Shown: positions 17,161 through 26,362, numbered from the stretch's first letter. The stretch: 64,000 nucleotides of DNA from Arthrobacter sp. PAMC25284 (GCF_019443425.1 NZ_CP080382.1:3534001-3598000); one strand, 5' to 3'. Notes: generated by a model from the sequence alone, not told the origin. Translations and numbers: made by a program.

Positions 17161-18509
17161 CAGCCGGGAACGATCCGGAAACGGTGCCCGAAACGCTGGG
17201 GAACCGGATCGCCGTGGGAGTGAACGCAGGACTCCGTCTGCCGGAAATTCGCGCACGCATGACCCTGTGGCCGTGGTGGGTCCACGTCAGCGGCATCTAT
17301 CTCGCGGCGCGGCTGGTGAGTGCCCTGATCTTTATGGCCGCGGCCCTGCACCAGGGCATTAATCCGTGGGTCCAGGCCCGGCCCGATTACTGGAGTTTCA
17401 TCAATATCTGGGACGCGCGCTGGTACGGCGAGGCCCTTCGGAACGGCTACCCGGCGGTCCTGCCGGTCAACGCTGCCGGTCAGGTCCAGGAGAACGCCTG
17501 GGCCTTCTATCCGCTATTTCCCACGCTGGGGCGGGTGCTTTCAGGAGTGACCGGAACGGGACCGGAGTGGTCGCTGACGGTCATCGCCATGGTCTGCGGA
17601 CTCGGTGCGGCCCTGGTCGTATACCGCTTGTTCCGGCTCAGGGCCGGGCACCCGGCGGCGCTGTGGGGAACAGCGTTCTTTGCCACCTTTCCGGTCTCAG
17701 CGGTCCTGCAGGTGCCGTACGCGGAGTCCCTGAATGTGCTCCTGCTCAGCACGGCGTTGCTGCTGGTGATCCAGCGCCGGTACCTGTGGGCCATGCCTGT
17801 TGTGGTGCTGATGAGCCTGTCCCGTCCCACCGGGGTTCCCTTCGCGGCCATGATGGTGCTGCTTTTCCTGGCCAGGCTCTGGCAGTTCCGCGCCGGCCGC
17901 GGTACCGGCGCACTGGCCGCGGCCAAACTGACCGAGCCGGCGCCGCACCGCACCAAGCTGCAGAGCACGATGTTGGGCCGCACTGTTCCGCACAGCGCTG
18001 CCCAGCTCTGGCAACTCGCCGTACTCACGGCGGTCGGCAGTGCCGCGGCCCTGCTGTGGCCGCTGATCGCCTGGGCGGCCACCGGCGACATCGCGGCGTA
18101 CACCAAGACGGAGACCGCCTGGCGGGGTGGTGGCCTGGTGCCGTTCGAACCGTGGTTCGAGACCGGGACGCTGCTCTTTGGTCCCGCGCTGGGCCTCATC
18201 GCCCCGTATCTGTTGGTCGCAACTTTCGCCCTGCTGCTGATGTCCCGCCCGGTGGCGGCGCTGGGGCTTGAGCTCCGGCTGTGGTGTGGCTGCTACGTGG
18301 GTTATCTGCTCGTGTTCCTGCACCCCCAGACCAGTACCTTCAGGATGCTCCTGCCGTTATTTCCGCTGGCGCTCGGCGCCGTCCTGGTTTCGCGGTCGCG
18401 GGCGTACCGCTCAACGGTTGTTGTGATGTTCGTGCTGCTTCAGATTGTCTGGATTGTCTGGCTGTGGGCGTGGGCGCAGTTGCCCGGCGGCGGCGACTAT
18501 CCGCCGTGA
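17157..18509 (+). CDS. Polytopic membrane mannosyltransferase (PIG-V-like)
   Basis: 450 residues with about nine to ten membrane segments. Conserved GPI-mannosyltransferase II (PIG-V)-type motifs are seen: NIWDARWYGEAL with the catalytic-type Asp in the first external loop, ENAWAFYPLFPTLGR, and VPYAESLNVLL. Such enzymes use polyprenyl-phosphate mannose to glycosylate lipids or proteins outside the membrane. The acceptor is unknown here. The GTG start overlaps the stop of the DivIVA-like gene (GTGA at 17157-17160), so the two are coupled, suggesting an envelope role. Confidence 0.75.
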   Translation: MTAGNDPETVPETLGNRIAVGVNAGLRLPEIRARMTLWPWWVHVSGIYLAARLVSALIFMAAALHQGINPWVQARPDYWSFINIWDARWYGEALRNGYPAVLPVNAAGQVQENAWAFYPLFPTLGRVLSGVTGTGPEWSLTVIAMVCGLGAALVVYRLFRLRAGHPAALWGTAFFATFPVSAVLQVPYAESLNVLLLSTALLLVIQRRYLWAMPVVVLMSLSRPTGVPFAAMMVLLFLARLWQFRAGRGTGALAAAKLTEPAPHRTKLQSTMLGRTVPHSAAQLWQLAVLTAVGSAAALLWPLIAWAATGDIAAYTKTETAWRGGGLVPFEPWFETGTLLFGPALGLIAPYLLVATFALLLMSRPVAALGLELRLWCGCYVGYLLVFLHPQTSTFRMLLPLFPLALGAVLVSRSRAYRSTVVVMFVLLQIVWIVWLWAWAQLPGGGDYPP

Positions 18510-18741
18510 TGCGAAGCACCTTTCGGGACTGTGTTTGCGACTCTGCGCGGCGCACGGGAAAGTCCAACGATTAGCTCCGGGCGGGAGGATACGGGATAAT
18601 GGTTCCTAAGCAAGGACAAGAAGCAGACTGATTTTTCAGCCGGGGCGGACTCCACGGAGACGGCCGGGCTGCTTGATTGACCAAGCGGACGCAGCCCGGC
18701 CGGGCTGGTATGTCACGGGACTGATGGAGGGGAAATTCCTT

Positions 18742-18921
18742 ATGGCGGCTATGAAACCACGCACCGGCGACGGACCTATGGAAGTGACGAAAGAGGGCCG
18801 AAGCCTGATCATGCGGGTCCCGCTCGAAGGCGGAGGCCGGCTTGTGGTCGAGCTTAATGCTGCCGAAGCGGAGAACCTCAAGGACTGCCTCATGGGTGTC
18901 GCAGAGCAGCTTCATACCTAA
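18742..18921 (+). CDS. DUF3117 protein
   Basis: 59 residues. The ATG at 18742 is chosen over an upstream TTG because GGAGGGG (18726-18732) is at correct spacing and homologues begin MAAMKPRTGDGPMEVTKEGR. The protein is small, cytoplasmic and highly conserved in actinobacteria; the function is unknown. A strong terminator follows 15 bases after the stop, so it ends its transcription unit. Confidence 0.88.
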   Translation: MAAMKPRTGDGPMEVTKEGRSLIMRVPLEGGGRLVVELNAAEAENLKDCLMGVAEQLHT

Positions 18922-18936
18922 GAGCTTTGTCCGGGG

Positions 18937-18976
18937 GCGGGGTCTGCAGCTGAACAGCTGCGGGCCCCGCTTTTTT
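18937..18976 (+). terminator. Rho-independent terminator after the DUF3117 gene
   Basis: A 16-bp stem with two G-U pairs (GCGGGG...CAGCTG with CAGCTG...CCCCGC), loop AA, followed by six T. Confidence 0.88.
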
Positions 18977-19026
18977 GGCTGCCGGGAACGCAATGGCCCT
19001 GGCCGGCGGCACGGAGCCGCGTGCTG

Positions 19027-19659
19027 CTATTTCTTGACAGCGATCAGCAGCCCGTCACCTGTGGGCAGCATCGCCGATGCCAGGCGGTCGTCGTCGCGGA
19101 TGGACTTCCCGATCTGGCGGAGCACCGCCGTGGTGGCTTCGCGGGCCGCGGGATTGGCGACGCGGTCCTTATCGAGGGCGTCGTTGACGACGAGCAGACC
19201 GCCGGACTTGAGCAGCCGGATGGCCTGCTCGACGTAGCTTGGATAGTTCGGCTTGTCAGCATCGATGAACACGAGATCGTAGGCGCCGTCCGTCAGACGC
19301 GGCAGGACGTCGCCGGCCCGCCCGGAAATAGTGCGCGTGCGGTTGGCAGGGCTGCCCGCCTCATGGAACGCTTCCCGTGCGGCTTTCAGGTGCTCGACGT
19401 CGACGTCGATGGTCGTCAGGACAGCCTGGGGACCCAGCCCGCGCAGGATGCACACACCCGATACTCCTGCCCCGGTTCCGATCTCCACCGCGGTCTGCGC
19501 CTTCGACGCTGCCGCCAGTACCGTCAGTACCGCCCCGACCCCCGGTCCGATCGGGGTGACGCCCAGCTCGAAGGACCTTTCGCGCGCGTGCAACAGGACC
19601 TCATCCTCGGCAGGCAGATCTTCTGCGTAGGACCAGCTCGTGGACTTATCGGCGCTCAT
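19027..19659 (-). CDS. SAM-dependent O-methyltransferase (catechol-type family)
   Basis: 210 residues of the class I O-methyltransferase_3 family. Motif I is VEIGTGAGVSGVCILRGL, the acidic residue that binds SAM ribose is in TIDVDVEH, and FIDADKPNYPSYVE is the family-specific metal/substrate loop, followed by NDALDKDRVANP. It is divergent from sigE, the same arrangement as in mycobacteria (a methyltransferase next to sigE). Substrate unknown. No clear ribosome-binding site was seen before the ATG. Confidence 0.9.
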   Translation of the reverse strand: MSADKSTSWSYAEDLPAEDEVLLHARERSFELGVTPIGPGVGAVLTVLAAASKAQTAVEIGTGAGVSGVCILRGLGPQAVLTTIDVDVEHLKAAREAFHEAGSPANRTRTISGRAGDVLPRLTDGAYDLVFIDADKPNYPSYVEQAIRLLKSGGLLVVNDALDKDRVANPAAREATTAVLRQIGKSIRDDDRLASAMLPTGDGLLIAVKK

Positions 19660-19906
19660 TTGTTTCGCTTTCTGGGCGGCAGGGGAGTGTTCCTTACAGC
19701 GTACTGTGTCCGGCGGGGCCCGGCCGTGAGGCAGGGTTGCCGTGGCCGGGCGGAAGCACGGGCCGGGTCAGGAAACTCACAGCAAGAGTTGAAATGATGG
19801 TGATCCGCTCATCCGCTGGGTGATCGGCGTCGAATATAGGGTGCAGGACCCTGCACACTGCAGGCCATAATCCAAGCATAGGAATCATCCACGAGGGGAG
19901 CGGACG
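19660..19906. promoter_or_regulatory. Divergent methyltransferase/sigE control region
   Basis: 247 bp without a gene. It holds a 7-bp inverted repeat GTGCAGG/CCTGCAC with a 2-base centre at 19841-19856, a CATAAT sequence shortly upstream of sigE, and the sigE Shine-Dalgarno GAGGGGAG (19893-19900). No convincing sigma-E autoregulatory promoter was found. Confidence 0.4.
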
Positions 19907-20542
19907 ATGTCGGTTCTGGCACCTGTCCCGGTAACTGAAGAATCCCGGCCGGCGGCCGCGGAAGAATGGGTACGGCCGACGTGGGAAGAAGTGGTCGCCA
20001 ACCACTCTGCCAAGGTCTACCGTCTCGCCTTCCGGCTGACCGGCAACAAGTACGACGCCGAGGACCTCACCCAGGAAGTCTTCGTCCGGGTCTTCCGGTC
20101 ACTGGAGAATTTCAAGCCGGGCACACTGGACGGGTGGCTGCACCGGATCACGACGAACCTGTTCCTGGACCAGGCACGGCGAAAGAGCCGGATCCGTTTT
20201 GATGCCCTCGCCGACGACGCGGAGTCCAGGATCCCCGGGCGCGAGCCCGGCCCGGAGCAGAGCTTCGAATTCAACAACCTTGACCTGGATGTCCAGGCCG
20301 CATTGGAAGCGCTGCCGCCGGACTTCCGGGCTGCCGTCGTTCTCTGCGACGTTGAGGGGCTCTCCTACGACGAGGTGGCCGCTGCGCTGGGCATCAAGCT
20401 GGGGACCGTCCGCTCCCGGATCCATCGTGGCCGGACAATGCTCCGTGAAAAGCTGGCCCACCGCGACCCCCGCCCGCACAAGGCCGCCAAGACCTCGCTG
20501 AAGCCGCGGCTGAAGCTGCCCCGCATCGCTGGCCTGCTCTGA
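19907..20542 (+). CDS. sigE: ECF RNA polymerase sigma factor SigE
   Basis: 211-residue group IV sigma factor. Region 2 is clear ([55 protein letters not shown]), and region 4 has the helix-turn-helix [25 protein letters not shown]. The basic C-terminal tail ([16 protein letters not shown]) is typical of this group. A Shine-Dalgarno is six bases before the ATG. In mycobacteria the orthologue controls envelope stress. The anti-sigma gene starts four bases after its stop. Confidence 0.92.
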   Translation: MSVLAPVPVTEESRPAAAEEWVRPTWEEVVANHSAKVYRLAFRLTGNKYDAEDLTQEVFVRVFRSLENFKPGTLDGWLHRITTNLFLDQARRKSRIRFDALADDAESRIPGREPGPEQSFEFNNLDLDVQAALEALPPDFRAAVVLCDVEGLSYDEVAAALGIKLGTVRSRIHRGRTMLREKLAHRDPRPHKAAKTSLKPRLKLPRIAGLL

Positions 20543-20546
20543 AACC

Positions 20547-21719
20547 GTGATGACTTGGCTCCACCGCCTGCTGGGACGGTCACGGTGCAGGTACTCGCGC
20601 CACAGTGCCCCGCACGGCCGAACCCGCGGCGCCGCGAAGACGCTGCCGCGGGCAGGCAGCGCTTCCGGCACGCTCGACTGCTGTGCTGGCTGCCGTGCGC
20701 AGCAGGACAGGGAGCGCCAGTATTTGCAGCGCCTGCGAGATGCGGCCATTCCTGCGGCGAGTGATGATCTGACCGCGCGGCTCCTCGCGCGCACGGAGCA
20801 CCTGGCCAGTCTGCCAGCGTCGGAACCCTCAGCGCGGAACCCCCTGACGGGACGGGGATCCCGACTGGGGCGGCGTGGACACCGGCCGGGGATCCGGAAG
20901 GCCGGCATGGTGACGGGCGGGGCTGCTGCCGCCGTCACGCTCCTGGCCGGCACCACCTACTTGATGGGTGGCGATGCCGAACCACGGCTGGACGACGCGC
21001 AGGCCGCCCTGTTCTCACGGCAAGCGGCAACCCCGGGCCCCCTGACGTCAGCGCAGGGATTGGAGATCGCATCCGGGCCGGCAGGGGGCTGGACCATGGG
21101 CGGCAGGCCCGACTTCACCCCGGCCGGAGCGCTCACCGCCGGCCAACTGTCGGTCCTGCGGTCCCTCGGCTGGACCTGTCCCGACCTTCGGGAACTGGGC
21201 TTCCACGTGATCTGGGCCAGGAGCGCCGTAGTGTCCGGCGCGAACCTCGTGGAGTTGCGGCTCACCGACGGCCGGCACTTCGCCACGGTCCTGGAGCAGC
21301 ACGCCACACCGGTGCCCCACGCCACCGGAACGGCCACGCTGCAGCAGCCGCCCGGGTCCCTGCTGTCCGCCGCGTTGCCGCCGGAGAACATCCTGACCGG
21401 CCACACCGCCGCGGCCGACGGATTCGTAGCAGCCGAGCCGGGCGATTTCCTTCCGGCGGGACCGGGCAGGATTCCAGTCCCGGACGGACTCCTCTGGGTC
21501 AACGCGGCCGCCCCCTACCAGGCCATTTACCGGACCGACACCGCAATCTTCACCTACGTTTCGGATCTCTCCGCGGACAAGGCTGACGACGCCATTGCGG
21601 CCCTGATGGAATCACCAGTCAGCGGCGCCACCGGCACGGAGGAGCCGGATGCGGGGGCCGACATCCCGGTCCGGATGGAGCGGGGACTGGGCCGGCTGCT
21701 GGGGCTGCTGTTCCCCTGA
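20547..21719 (+). CDS. rseA: Zinc-type anti-sigma factor (RseA-like)
   Basis: 390 residues; GTG at 20547, or ATG at 20550. The N-terminal cytoplasmic part has the HSAPHG and CCAGC elements of a ZAS domain (about residues 19-48) that would bind SigE. A single membrane helix lies near residue 120 (GGAAAAVTLLAGTTYLMGG). The long C-terminal part (about 250 residues) is predicted extracytoplasmic and may sense stress; it contains LGWTCPDLRELGFH and VAAEPGDFLPAG segments of a conserved anti-sigma extracellular domain. Adjacency to sigE supports the pairing. Confidence 0.8.
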   Translation: MMTWLHRLLGRSRCRYSRHSAPHGRTRGAAKTLPRAGSASGTLDCCAGCRAQQDRERQYLQRLRDAAIPAASDDLTARLLARTEHLASLPASEPSARNPLTGRGSRLGRRGHRPGIRKAGMVTGGAAAAVTLLAGTTYLMGGDAEPRLDDAQAALFSRQAATPGPLTSAQGLEIASGPAGGWTMGGRPDFTPAGALTAGQLSVLRSLGWTCPDLRELGFHVIWARSAVVSGANLVELRLTDGRHFATVLEQHATPVPHATGTATLQQPPGSLLSAALPPENILTGHTAAADGFVAAEPGDFLPAGPGRIPVPDGLLWVNAAAPYQAIYRTDTAIFTYVSDLSADKADDAIAALMESPVSGATGTEEPDAGADIPVRMERGLGRLLGLLFP

Positions 21720-21800
21720 TGCGCTAAACGCCCCGACCCGGCAGACGCACGGGGCCCGCAGAGTCGTCGCAGGCGCGACTGAGAGGGTAATCTTCCTAAA

Positions 21801-22196
21801 GTGCTTGGAATCAACGGACCGGAGTTCTTACTTCTGCTGATCATCGGACTTCTCGTGATCGGTCCCAGCAGGCTGCCTGAATACACCCAGAAACTTGCCA
21901 ATATCGTCAAGGAAGTCCGCCGGATGGCCTCCGGTGCGCGCGAGCAGATCAAGGACGAAGTCGGGATCGACATCGACGACGTTGACTGGAAGAAATACGA
22001 TCCGCGGCAGTACGACCCGCGGCGCATCATCAAGGAAGCGCTACTGGAAGATGACACCAAGCCCGTGAGCCCCGGTGCGCCGTCCGCTGTGGCCACAGTG
22101 GCCGCCGCTGTGGCCACAGCGGAACAGCGCCCGGCCCGGGCGATCGAGCGACTGCCAGCCGGTGAGCCGGCCCCGTTCGACTCAGAAGCCACGTAG
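21801..22196 (+). CDS. tatB: Sec-independent translocase subunit TatB
   Basis: 131 residues from GTG. The N-terminal membrane helix (EFLLLLIIGLLVIGPSRLPEY) with the glycine-proline hinge, then the amphipathic helix (QKLANIVKEVRRMASGAREQ), identify a TatA/B family member. The longer charged C-terminus and location after sigE/rseA fit TatB. The C-terminal linker is alanine-rich and encoded by a short repeat (CTGTGGCCACAG twice). TAATCT is seven bases before the start. Confidence 0.88.
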   Translation: MLGINGPEFLLLLIIGLLVIGPSRLPEYTQKLANIVKEVRRMASGAREQIKDEVGIDIDDVDWKKYDPRQYDPRRIIKEALLEDDTKPVSPGAPSAVATVAAAVATAEQRPARAIERLPAGEPAPFDSEAT

Positions 22197-22252
22197 ACGC
22201 CGCCCGGGAGCCGCACTCAGGCACCGGCGTCGCCGTCCAGCGCGGCTGCGGC

Positions 22253-23395
22253 TCAGCGCGGCTGCAGCCCGAGCGGGATCCCGGTCAGGCCGCGCGGCAC
22301 GGCGGCGATTCTGCCGGCAATGCCGGACAAAGCCCGCGCTGCCGGTGTTTCGGGACGCCCCAGCACCAACGGAACCCCCGCGTCCCCGCCCTCCCGGAGC
22401 AGGATATCCAGCGGGACCTGTCCCAACAGCGGCACATCGGCACCCACGGTGGCCGAAAGGCGGTCGGCCAGGACCGCGCCGCCGCCGCTGCCGAACAGCT
22501 CCATCCGGCTGCCGTCGGGCAACTCCAGGTAGGACATGTTCTCCACGACGCCGGCCACACTCTGGCCCGTCTGGGTGGCGATCGCCCCGGCCCGCTCGGC
22601 CACATCGGCTGCGGCGGCCTGCGGCGTGGTGACGACGAGGATCTGGGCTTGCGGCAGCAGTTGCGCCACCGAAATAGCGATATCGCCGGTGCCCGGCGGC
22701 AGGTCCAGGAAGAGGATGTCCAGATCGCCGAAATAGACATCCGTGAGGAACTGCTCCAGGGCGCGGTGCAGCATCGGGCCCCGCCAGGCGACGGGCTGGT
22801 TGCCGGCGACGAACATGCCGATGGAAATTACTTTGACCCCGTACGCCACCGGCGGAAGGATCATGTCATCCACCCGGGTCGGAGACTGCGTGATGCCCAT
22901 GAGTGCCGGGACGGAGAACCCGTGGACATCGGCGTCGACGATCCCGACGCGCAGGCCCTCCGCGGCCAGGGCACAGGCGAGATTCACCGTGACGGAAGAC
23001 TTGCCAACACCGCCCTTGCCGCTCGCGACGGCGAAGACCTTGGTCAGCGAGCCCGGCTGGTTGAACGGGATGCCGCGCTGGCCGCCGGCGCCGCGCAACT
23101 GCTCCTTGAGGGCGTCCCGCTGCGCCTGGTTCATGACCTTCAGGTCGACGTCGACGGCGGTAACCCCCGGCACGGCGGACAGGGCAGCTTCGCAGTCGGC
23201 AGTGATGGTGCCGCGAAGGGGGCAGCCGGCAATGGTCAGGAGCACGGCGATCCGAACCGTGCCCTCGGCGGAGACCGCCACGGATTCGACCATGCCCAGC
23301 TCAGTGATGGGCCGGCGAAGTTCGGGGTCGATCACGGTCGCCAGGGCCGCGTTCACGGCCTGCGCCAGGGGCGTGCTGTGCGGCGGGGTGCTCAT
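22253..23395 (-). CDS. mrp: Mrp/ApbC-type Fe-S cluster carrier ATPase
   Basis: 380 residues. An N-terminal MIP18/DUF59 domain (VIDPELRRPITELGMV) is followed by a deviant Walker A (ASGKGGVGKSSVTVNLACALA), switch I/II regions (IVDADVHG, LFLDLPPGTGDIAIS) and the P-loop NTPase core. Such proteins bind and transfer [4Fe-4S] clusters. The CxxC of classical ApbC is not obvious near the C-terminus. DUF1003 ends 11 bases upstream on the same strand, so 25402-22253 may be one operon. Confidence 0.9.
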   Translation of the reverse strand: MSTPPHSTPLAQAVNAALATVIDPELRRPITELGMVESVAVSAEGTVRIAVLLTIAGCPLRGTITADCEAALSAVPGVTAVDVDLKVMNQAQRDALKEQLRGAGGQRGIPFNQPGSLTKVFAVASGKGGVGKSSVTVNLACALAAEGLRVGIVDADVHGFSVPALMGITQSPTRVDDMILPPVAYGVKVISIGMFVAGNQPVAWRGPMLHRALEQFLTDVYFGDLDILFLDLPPGTGDIAISVAQLLPQAQILVVTTPQAAAADVAERAGAIATQTGQSVAGVVENMSYLELPDGSRMELFGSGGGAVLADRLSATVGADVPLLGQVPLDILLREGGDAGVPLVLGRPETPAARALSGIAGRIAAVPRGLTGIPLGLQPR

Positions 23396-23406
23396 GCGTG
23401 GGATGC

Positions 23407-24126
23407 TCAGCTTTCGGGGGAGATTCGCGGTGCCGGCGAACCGGTACCGCCGGGTTCAGGCTTATCGGGATTGGCTTTCACTTTGGGGATCTGCTGTGTC
23501 CGGGGTCCGCGCTGCTTGTCGCGCCGCTCCCTTAGCTTCTCCTTGACCTTGTCCCGCGGGGTCTCGTGCAGACCGGCCGACGGGTCATGCGTCCGTAGTT
23601 CCTCCTGCGCTTCCAGCATGTCTTCCAACAGGCTGCGCAGTTCCGTCCTCACATAGTCACGCGTGGCGACCTCGCGCAGGGCGATGCGGAGCGACGCCAG
23701 CTCGCGGGTCAAGTATTCCGTGTCCGAGAGGTTGCGTTCGGCGCGCTGGCGGTCCTGCTGCAGCGAGACCCGGTCCCGGTCGTCCTGCCGGTTCTGGGCA
23801 AGCAGCAGCAGGGGAGCGGCATAGGAGGCCTGCAGGGACAGCATCAGGGTCAGCAGCGTGTACCCGAGGGCCCGGGAGTCGAACTGCCACTGCTCCGGGG
23901 CAAAGGTGTTCCACCCCAGCCAGACGATGACGAATACCGTCATGTAGACAAGGAACGCCGGCGTACCCATAAACCGGGCGAAGCCCTCCGTGGCATGGCC
24001 GAAGGCGTCCGGATTGGGTGAGAACTTCGGCAGGATCCGTTGCCGTCCGCTCATCGGGGTGTCGAGGCCGCCGGGCTTGCCGCCGGACCGGATGTTGGAG
24101 TTCCTTGCTGCGCTGTTGTCAGCCAA
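23407..24126 (-). CDS. DUF1003 membrane protein
   Basis: 239 residues from the TTG at 24126 (GGAGG five bases upstream). A TTG at 24138 or the internal ATG (MSGRQRILPK) are alternatives. Two membrane helices (FLVYMTVFVIVWLGWNTF and YTLLTLMLSLQASYAAPLLL) form the DUF1003 core, with NRQDDRDR between helix and coil. A charged coiled-coil tail runs to about residue 200. The function is unknown. The gene starts within the end of the CBS/MgtE-like gene and is likely coexpressed. Confidence 0.85.
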   Translation of the reverse strand: MADNSAARNSNIRSGGKPGGLDTPMSGRQRILPKFSPNPDAFGHATEGFARFMGTPAFLVYMTVFVIVWLGWNTFAPEQWQFDSRALGYTLLTLMLSLQASYAAPLLLLAQNRQDDRDRVSLQQDRQRAERNLSDTEYLTRELASLRIALREVATRDYVRTELRSLLEDMLEAQEELRTHDPSAGLHETPRDKVKEKLRERRDKQRGPRTQQIPKVKANPDKPEPGGTGSPAPRISPES

Positions 24127-25402
24127 TGCGGCCTCCAAGTTTCCTTATCGGGGCATCGTCATCGTGGGCGCGCCAGTCATCTGGCAACAGATGATCCAGT
24201 ACGTCATCAACAGTCACCGCCCCGACAAGCCGTCCGTCGTCGTTGACCACAGGGAGCGAGTTGAGGTTGTAGGTGGCCAGTGCGCGGGCCACCTCGCTGA
24301 TATGTGCCTGGTCGGAGACGGGCTCCAGGTTCTTGTCCACGAGGTTGCCGAGCGGCTCCGGCGGCGGGAAGCGCAGGAGCTGCTGGATATGTACGACGCC
24401 GAGGAACCGGCCGGTCGGGGTTTCGAGCGGCGGCCGGGCAATAAAAATGGAGGAGGCCAATGCGGGCGAGAGTTCCTCCCGCCGGACGTGGGCGAGCGCT
24501 TCGGCGACGGTTGCTTCCGGGGGCAGGATGACCGGGACAGGGGTCATCAGGCCGCCGGCGGTGTCTTCGTCGTATTCAAGCAGGCGGCGGACGTCTTCGG
24601 CGCCCTCGGGCTCCATCAACTGCAGGAGTTGTTCGGCCTGGGCGCTCGGGAGCTCAGCGAGGAGGTCTGCGGCGTCGTCGGGATCCATTTCCTCCAGCAC
24701 GTCGGCGGCGCGGTTGACATCCAGGGCCGAGAGGATTTCCACCTGGTCCCCTTCGGTCATTTCCTGCAGGACGTCGGCGAGCCGCTCATCCTGCAGTTCG
24801 CTCGCCACCTCAAAGCGCCGCTTGTCGCTCATCTCCTGAAGAGCTTCGGCAAAGTCGGCCGGTTTCAGGTCCTCGTGGGTGGCAACGAACTGGGTGGCGG
24901 CCTGCCGCTCGGTCTTGGCGCCCTGGCGGGCATCCCCCCAGTCAATGATCAGTGTCTCGTTGCGGCGCAGCCGGCTCAAGGGGGAGAGGGAATGGCCGCG
25001 GCGGACGAAGAGTTTGCTGACAAACCAGTCACCGGAGCGGTGCTGGTCCATGGCGATGTCCTCGATGGTGGCGTCGCCGCTGCCATCGGCGAGCGTCACG
25101 CGGCGGTCAAACATCTCGGCCACAACGAGGGTTTCAGCCCCGCGCTGCTCAAAGCGGCGCAAATTAACCAGGCCGGTGCAGATGATCTGGGTGGACTCCA
25201 TGGACGTGATGCGCGTCATTGGCACGAAGACCCGCTTCTTGCCCGGGACCTCAACGACGATGCCCACCACGTGGGGAGCGCCCCGGGTTCCGCGGGAGAG
25301 CACCACAACATCGCGCAACCGGCCCAGACGGTCGCCCAAGGGGTCGAAGACGTCCAGTCCGAGAAGGCGCGCGACAAACACCCGCGAAAGATTTGTGCTC
25401 AC
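24119..25402 (-). CDS. Soluble PRC-barrel/MgtE-N/CBS protein
   Basis: 427 residues from GTG. The N-terminal ~110 residues look like a PRC-barrel (GDRLGRLRDVVVL, PHVVGIVVEV). Next is a MgtE N-domain of alpha-helical repeats (FAEALQEMSDKRRFEVASEL, VLEEMDPDDAADLLAEL). Two CBS domains finish the protein (YDEDTAGGLMTPVPVILPPEATV, HISEVARALATYNLNSLPVV). There is no membrane domain, so it is not a transporter by itself; it may sense Mg or nucleotides. Mycobacteria have a homologue in the same neighbourhood. TAGCCT lies six bases before the GTG. Confidence 0.85.
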   Translation of the reverse strand: MSTNLSRVFVARLLGLDVFDPLGDRLGRLRDVVVLSRGTRGAPHVVGIVVEVPGKKRVFVPMTRITSMESTQIICTGLVNLRRFEQRGAETLVVAEMFDRRVTLADGSGDATIEDIAMDQHRSGDWFVSKLFVRRGHSLSPLSRLRRNETLIIDWGDARQGAKTERQAATQFVATHEDLKPADFAEALQEMSDKRRFEVASELQDERLADVLQEMTEGDQVEILSALDVNRAADVLEEMDPDDAADLLAELPSAQAEQLLQLMEPEGAEDVRRLLEYDEDTAGGLMTPVPVILPPEATVAEALAHVRREELSPALASSIFIARPPLETPTGRFLGVVHIQQLLRFPPPEPLGNLVDKNLEPVSDQAHISEVARALATYNLNSLPVVNDDGRLVGAVTVDDVLDHLLPDDWRAHDDDAPIRKLGGRIG

Positions 25403-25408
25403 GTGTAC

Positions 25409-25414
25409 AGGCTA
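25409..25414 (-). promoter_or_regulatory. -10 box of leaderless promoter, CBS/MgtE-like gene
   Basis: TAGCCT on the minus strand, six bases, then GTG at 25402. It would drive the CBS/MgtE-DUF1003-mrp run. Confidence 0.58.
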
Positions 25415-25479
25415 CCGAGTCTGCTCTCTTTTAGCTGAATTTACAGCGATACCCCAGCCTCATAGGCGAGAATAGGCAG

Positions 25480-26337
25480 ATGGCAAACATTTTTGGTGCT
25501 CCGAAGGCAGGCGCCCCGACCGGGCCCGACGAGGCACGCACAGTCCCCAAGGGCGACGTCGTCGGTTCCTACAGCTCCTATCTCGACGCCCAGAAGGCGG
25601 TCGACTACCTGGCGGATCAACAGTTCCCGGTCCAGATGGTCTCGATCGTGGGCAACGAACTGAAGATGGTGGAGCGGGTGACCGGCCGGCTGTCGTACCC
25701 GAGGGTTGCCCTCTCCGGCGCACTCAGCGGCATGTGGTTTGGCCTCTTCGTCGGCGTGATGCTGTCCTTCTTCTCCCCGACCGGGGGCTATTTCTCGATC
25801 ATTACGTCGGTCCTCATGGGTGCCGCGTTCTTTATGCTCTTCGGCATCGTGACGTATGCGATGCAGCGCGGAAAGCGCGACTTCACGTCTACCAGCCAGG
25901 TCGTGGCGACCAGCTACGACGTCGTGGTGTCGTTTGAAGCAGCCCATGAGGCGCGCCGTCTGCTGCACCAGCTCCCGATGACCCAGTCCGCAGGGGCCAC
26001 CGCGGTACAGGGCGGCTACCAGCCGGACTACCGGAGTCCAACGCCCCCGCAAGGCCAGCCGCAGCCCGGGCCGCAGGGCCACACCCCGCAGCGTCCGGCG
26101 GCCTGGAACGACCCCTACGGCCAGCGCAGCCCCGAATCCGGCAACCAGCCAGCTGGAGAGCACCAGGGCGGCGCGCCGGAAGACCGGACGCCCGGCACGG
26201 ACGAGCCGGCAGCCCGCCCGGCCGGCCGGGTCTCGGGGGTCACTTACCCGGACCTGCCCGACGGCCGCCCCCAGTACGGAGTCCGCGTCTCTGAAGGCGA
26301 AAAGCAGGATCCGCCGGAGGACGGCCAGCAACGCTAA
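25480..26337 (+). CDS. General stress protein 17M-like membrane protein
   Basis: 285 residues. The N-terminal ~60 residues form the YflT-like/heat-induced stress domain (GDVVGSYSSYLDAQKAVDYL, QMVSIVGNELKMVERVTG). A pair of membrane helices follows (LSGALSGMWFGLFVGVMLSF and IITSVLMGAAFFMLFGIVTY), then a second half-domain (YDVVVSFEAAHEARRLL). The last ~100 residues are a disordered Pro/Gln/Gly-rich tail. Function unknown. No Shine-Dalgarno is present and GAGAAT is six bases upstream, so it may be leaderless. Confidence 0.8.
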   Translation: MANIFGAPKAGAPTGPDEARTVPKGDVVGSYSSYLDAQKAVDYLADQQFPVQMVSIVGNELKMVERVTGRLSYPRVALSGALSGMWFGLFVGVMLSFFSPTGGYFSIITSVLMGAAFFMLFGIVTYAMQRGKRDFTSTSQVVATSYDVVVSFEAAHEARRLLHQLPMTQSAGATAVQGGYQPDYRSPTPPQGQPQPGPQGHTPQRPAAWNDPYGQRSPESGNQPAGEHQGGAPEDRTPGTDEPAARPAGRVSGVTYPDLPDGRPQYGVRVSEGEKQDPPEDGQQR

Positions 26338-26362
26338 GCCGGCAGACAGGCAACAGGCAGAA

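Noticed and set aside
19767..19790. GGAAAC...GTTG as a sigma-E autoregulatory promoter
   Set aside because: The spacing between the two elements is only about 11 bases instead of about 16.
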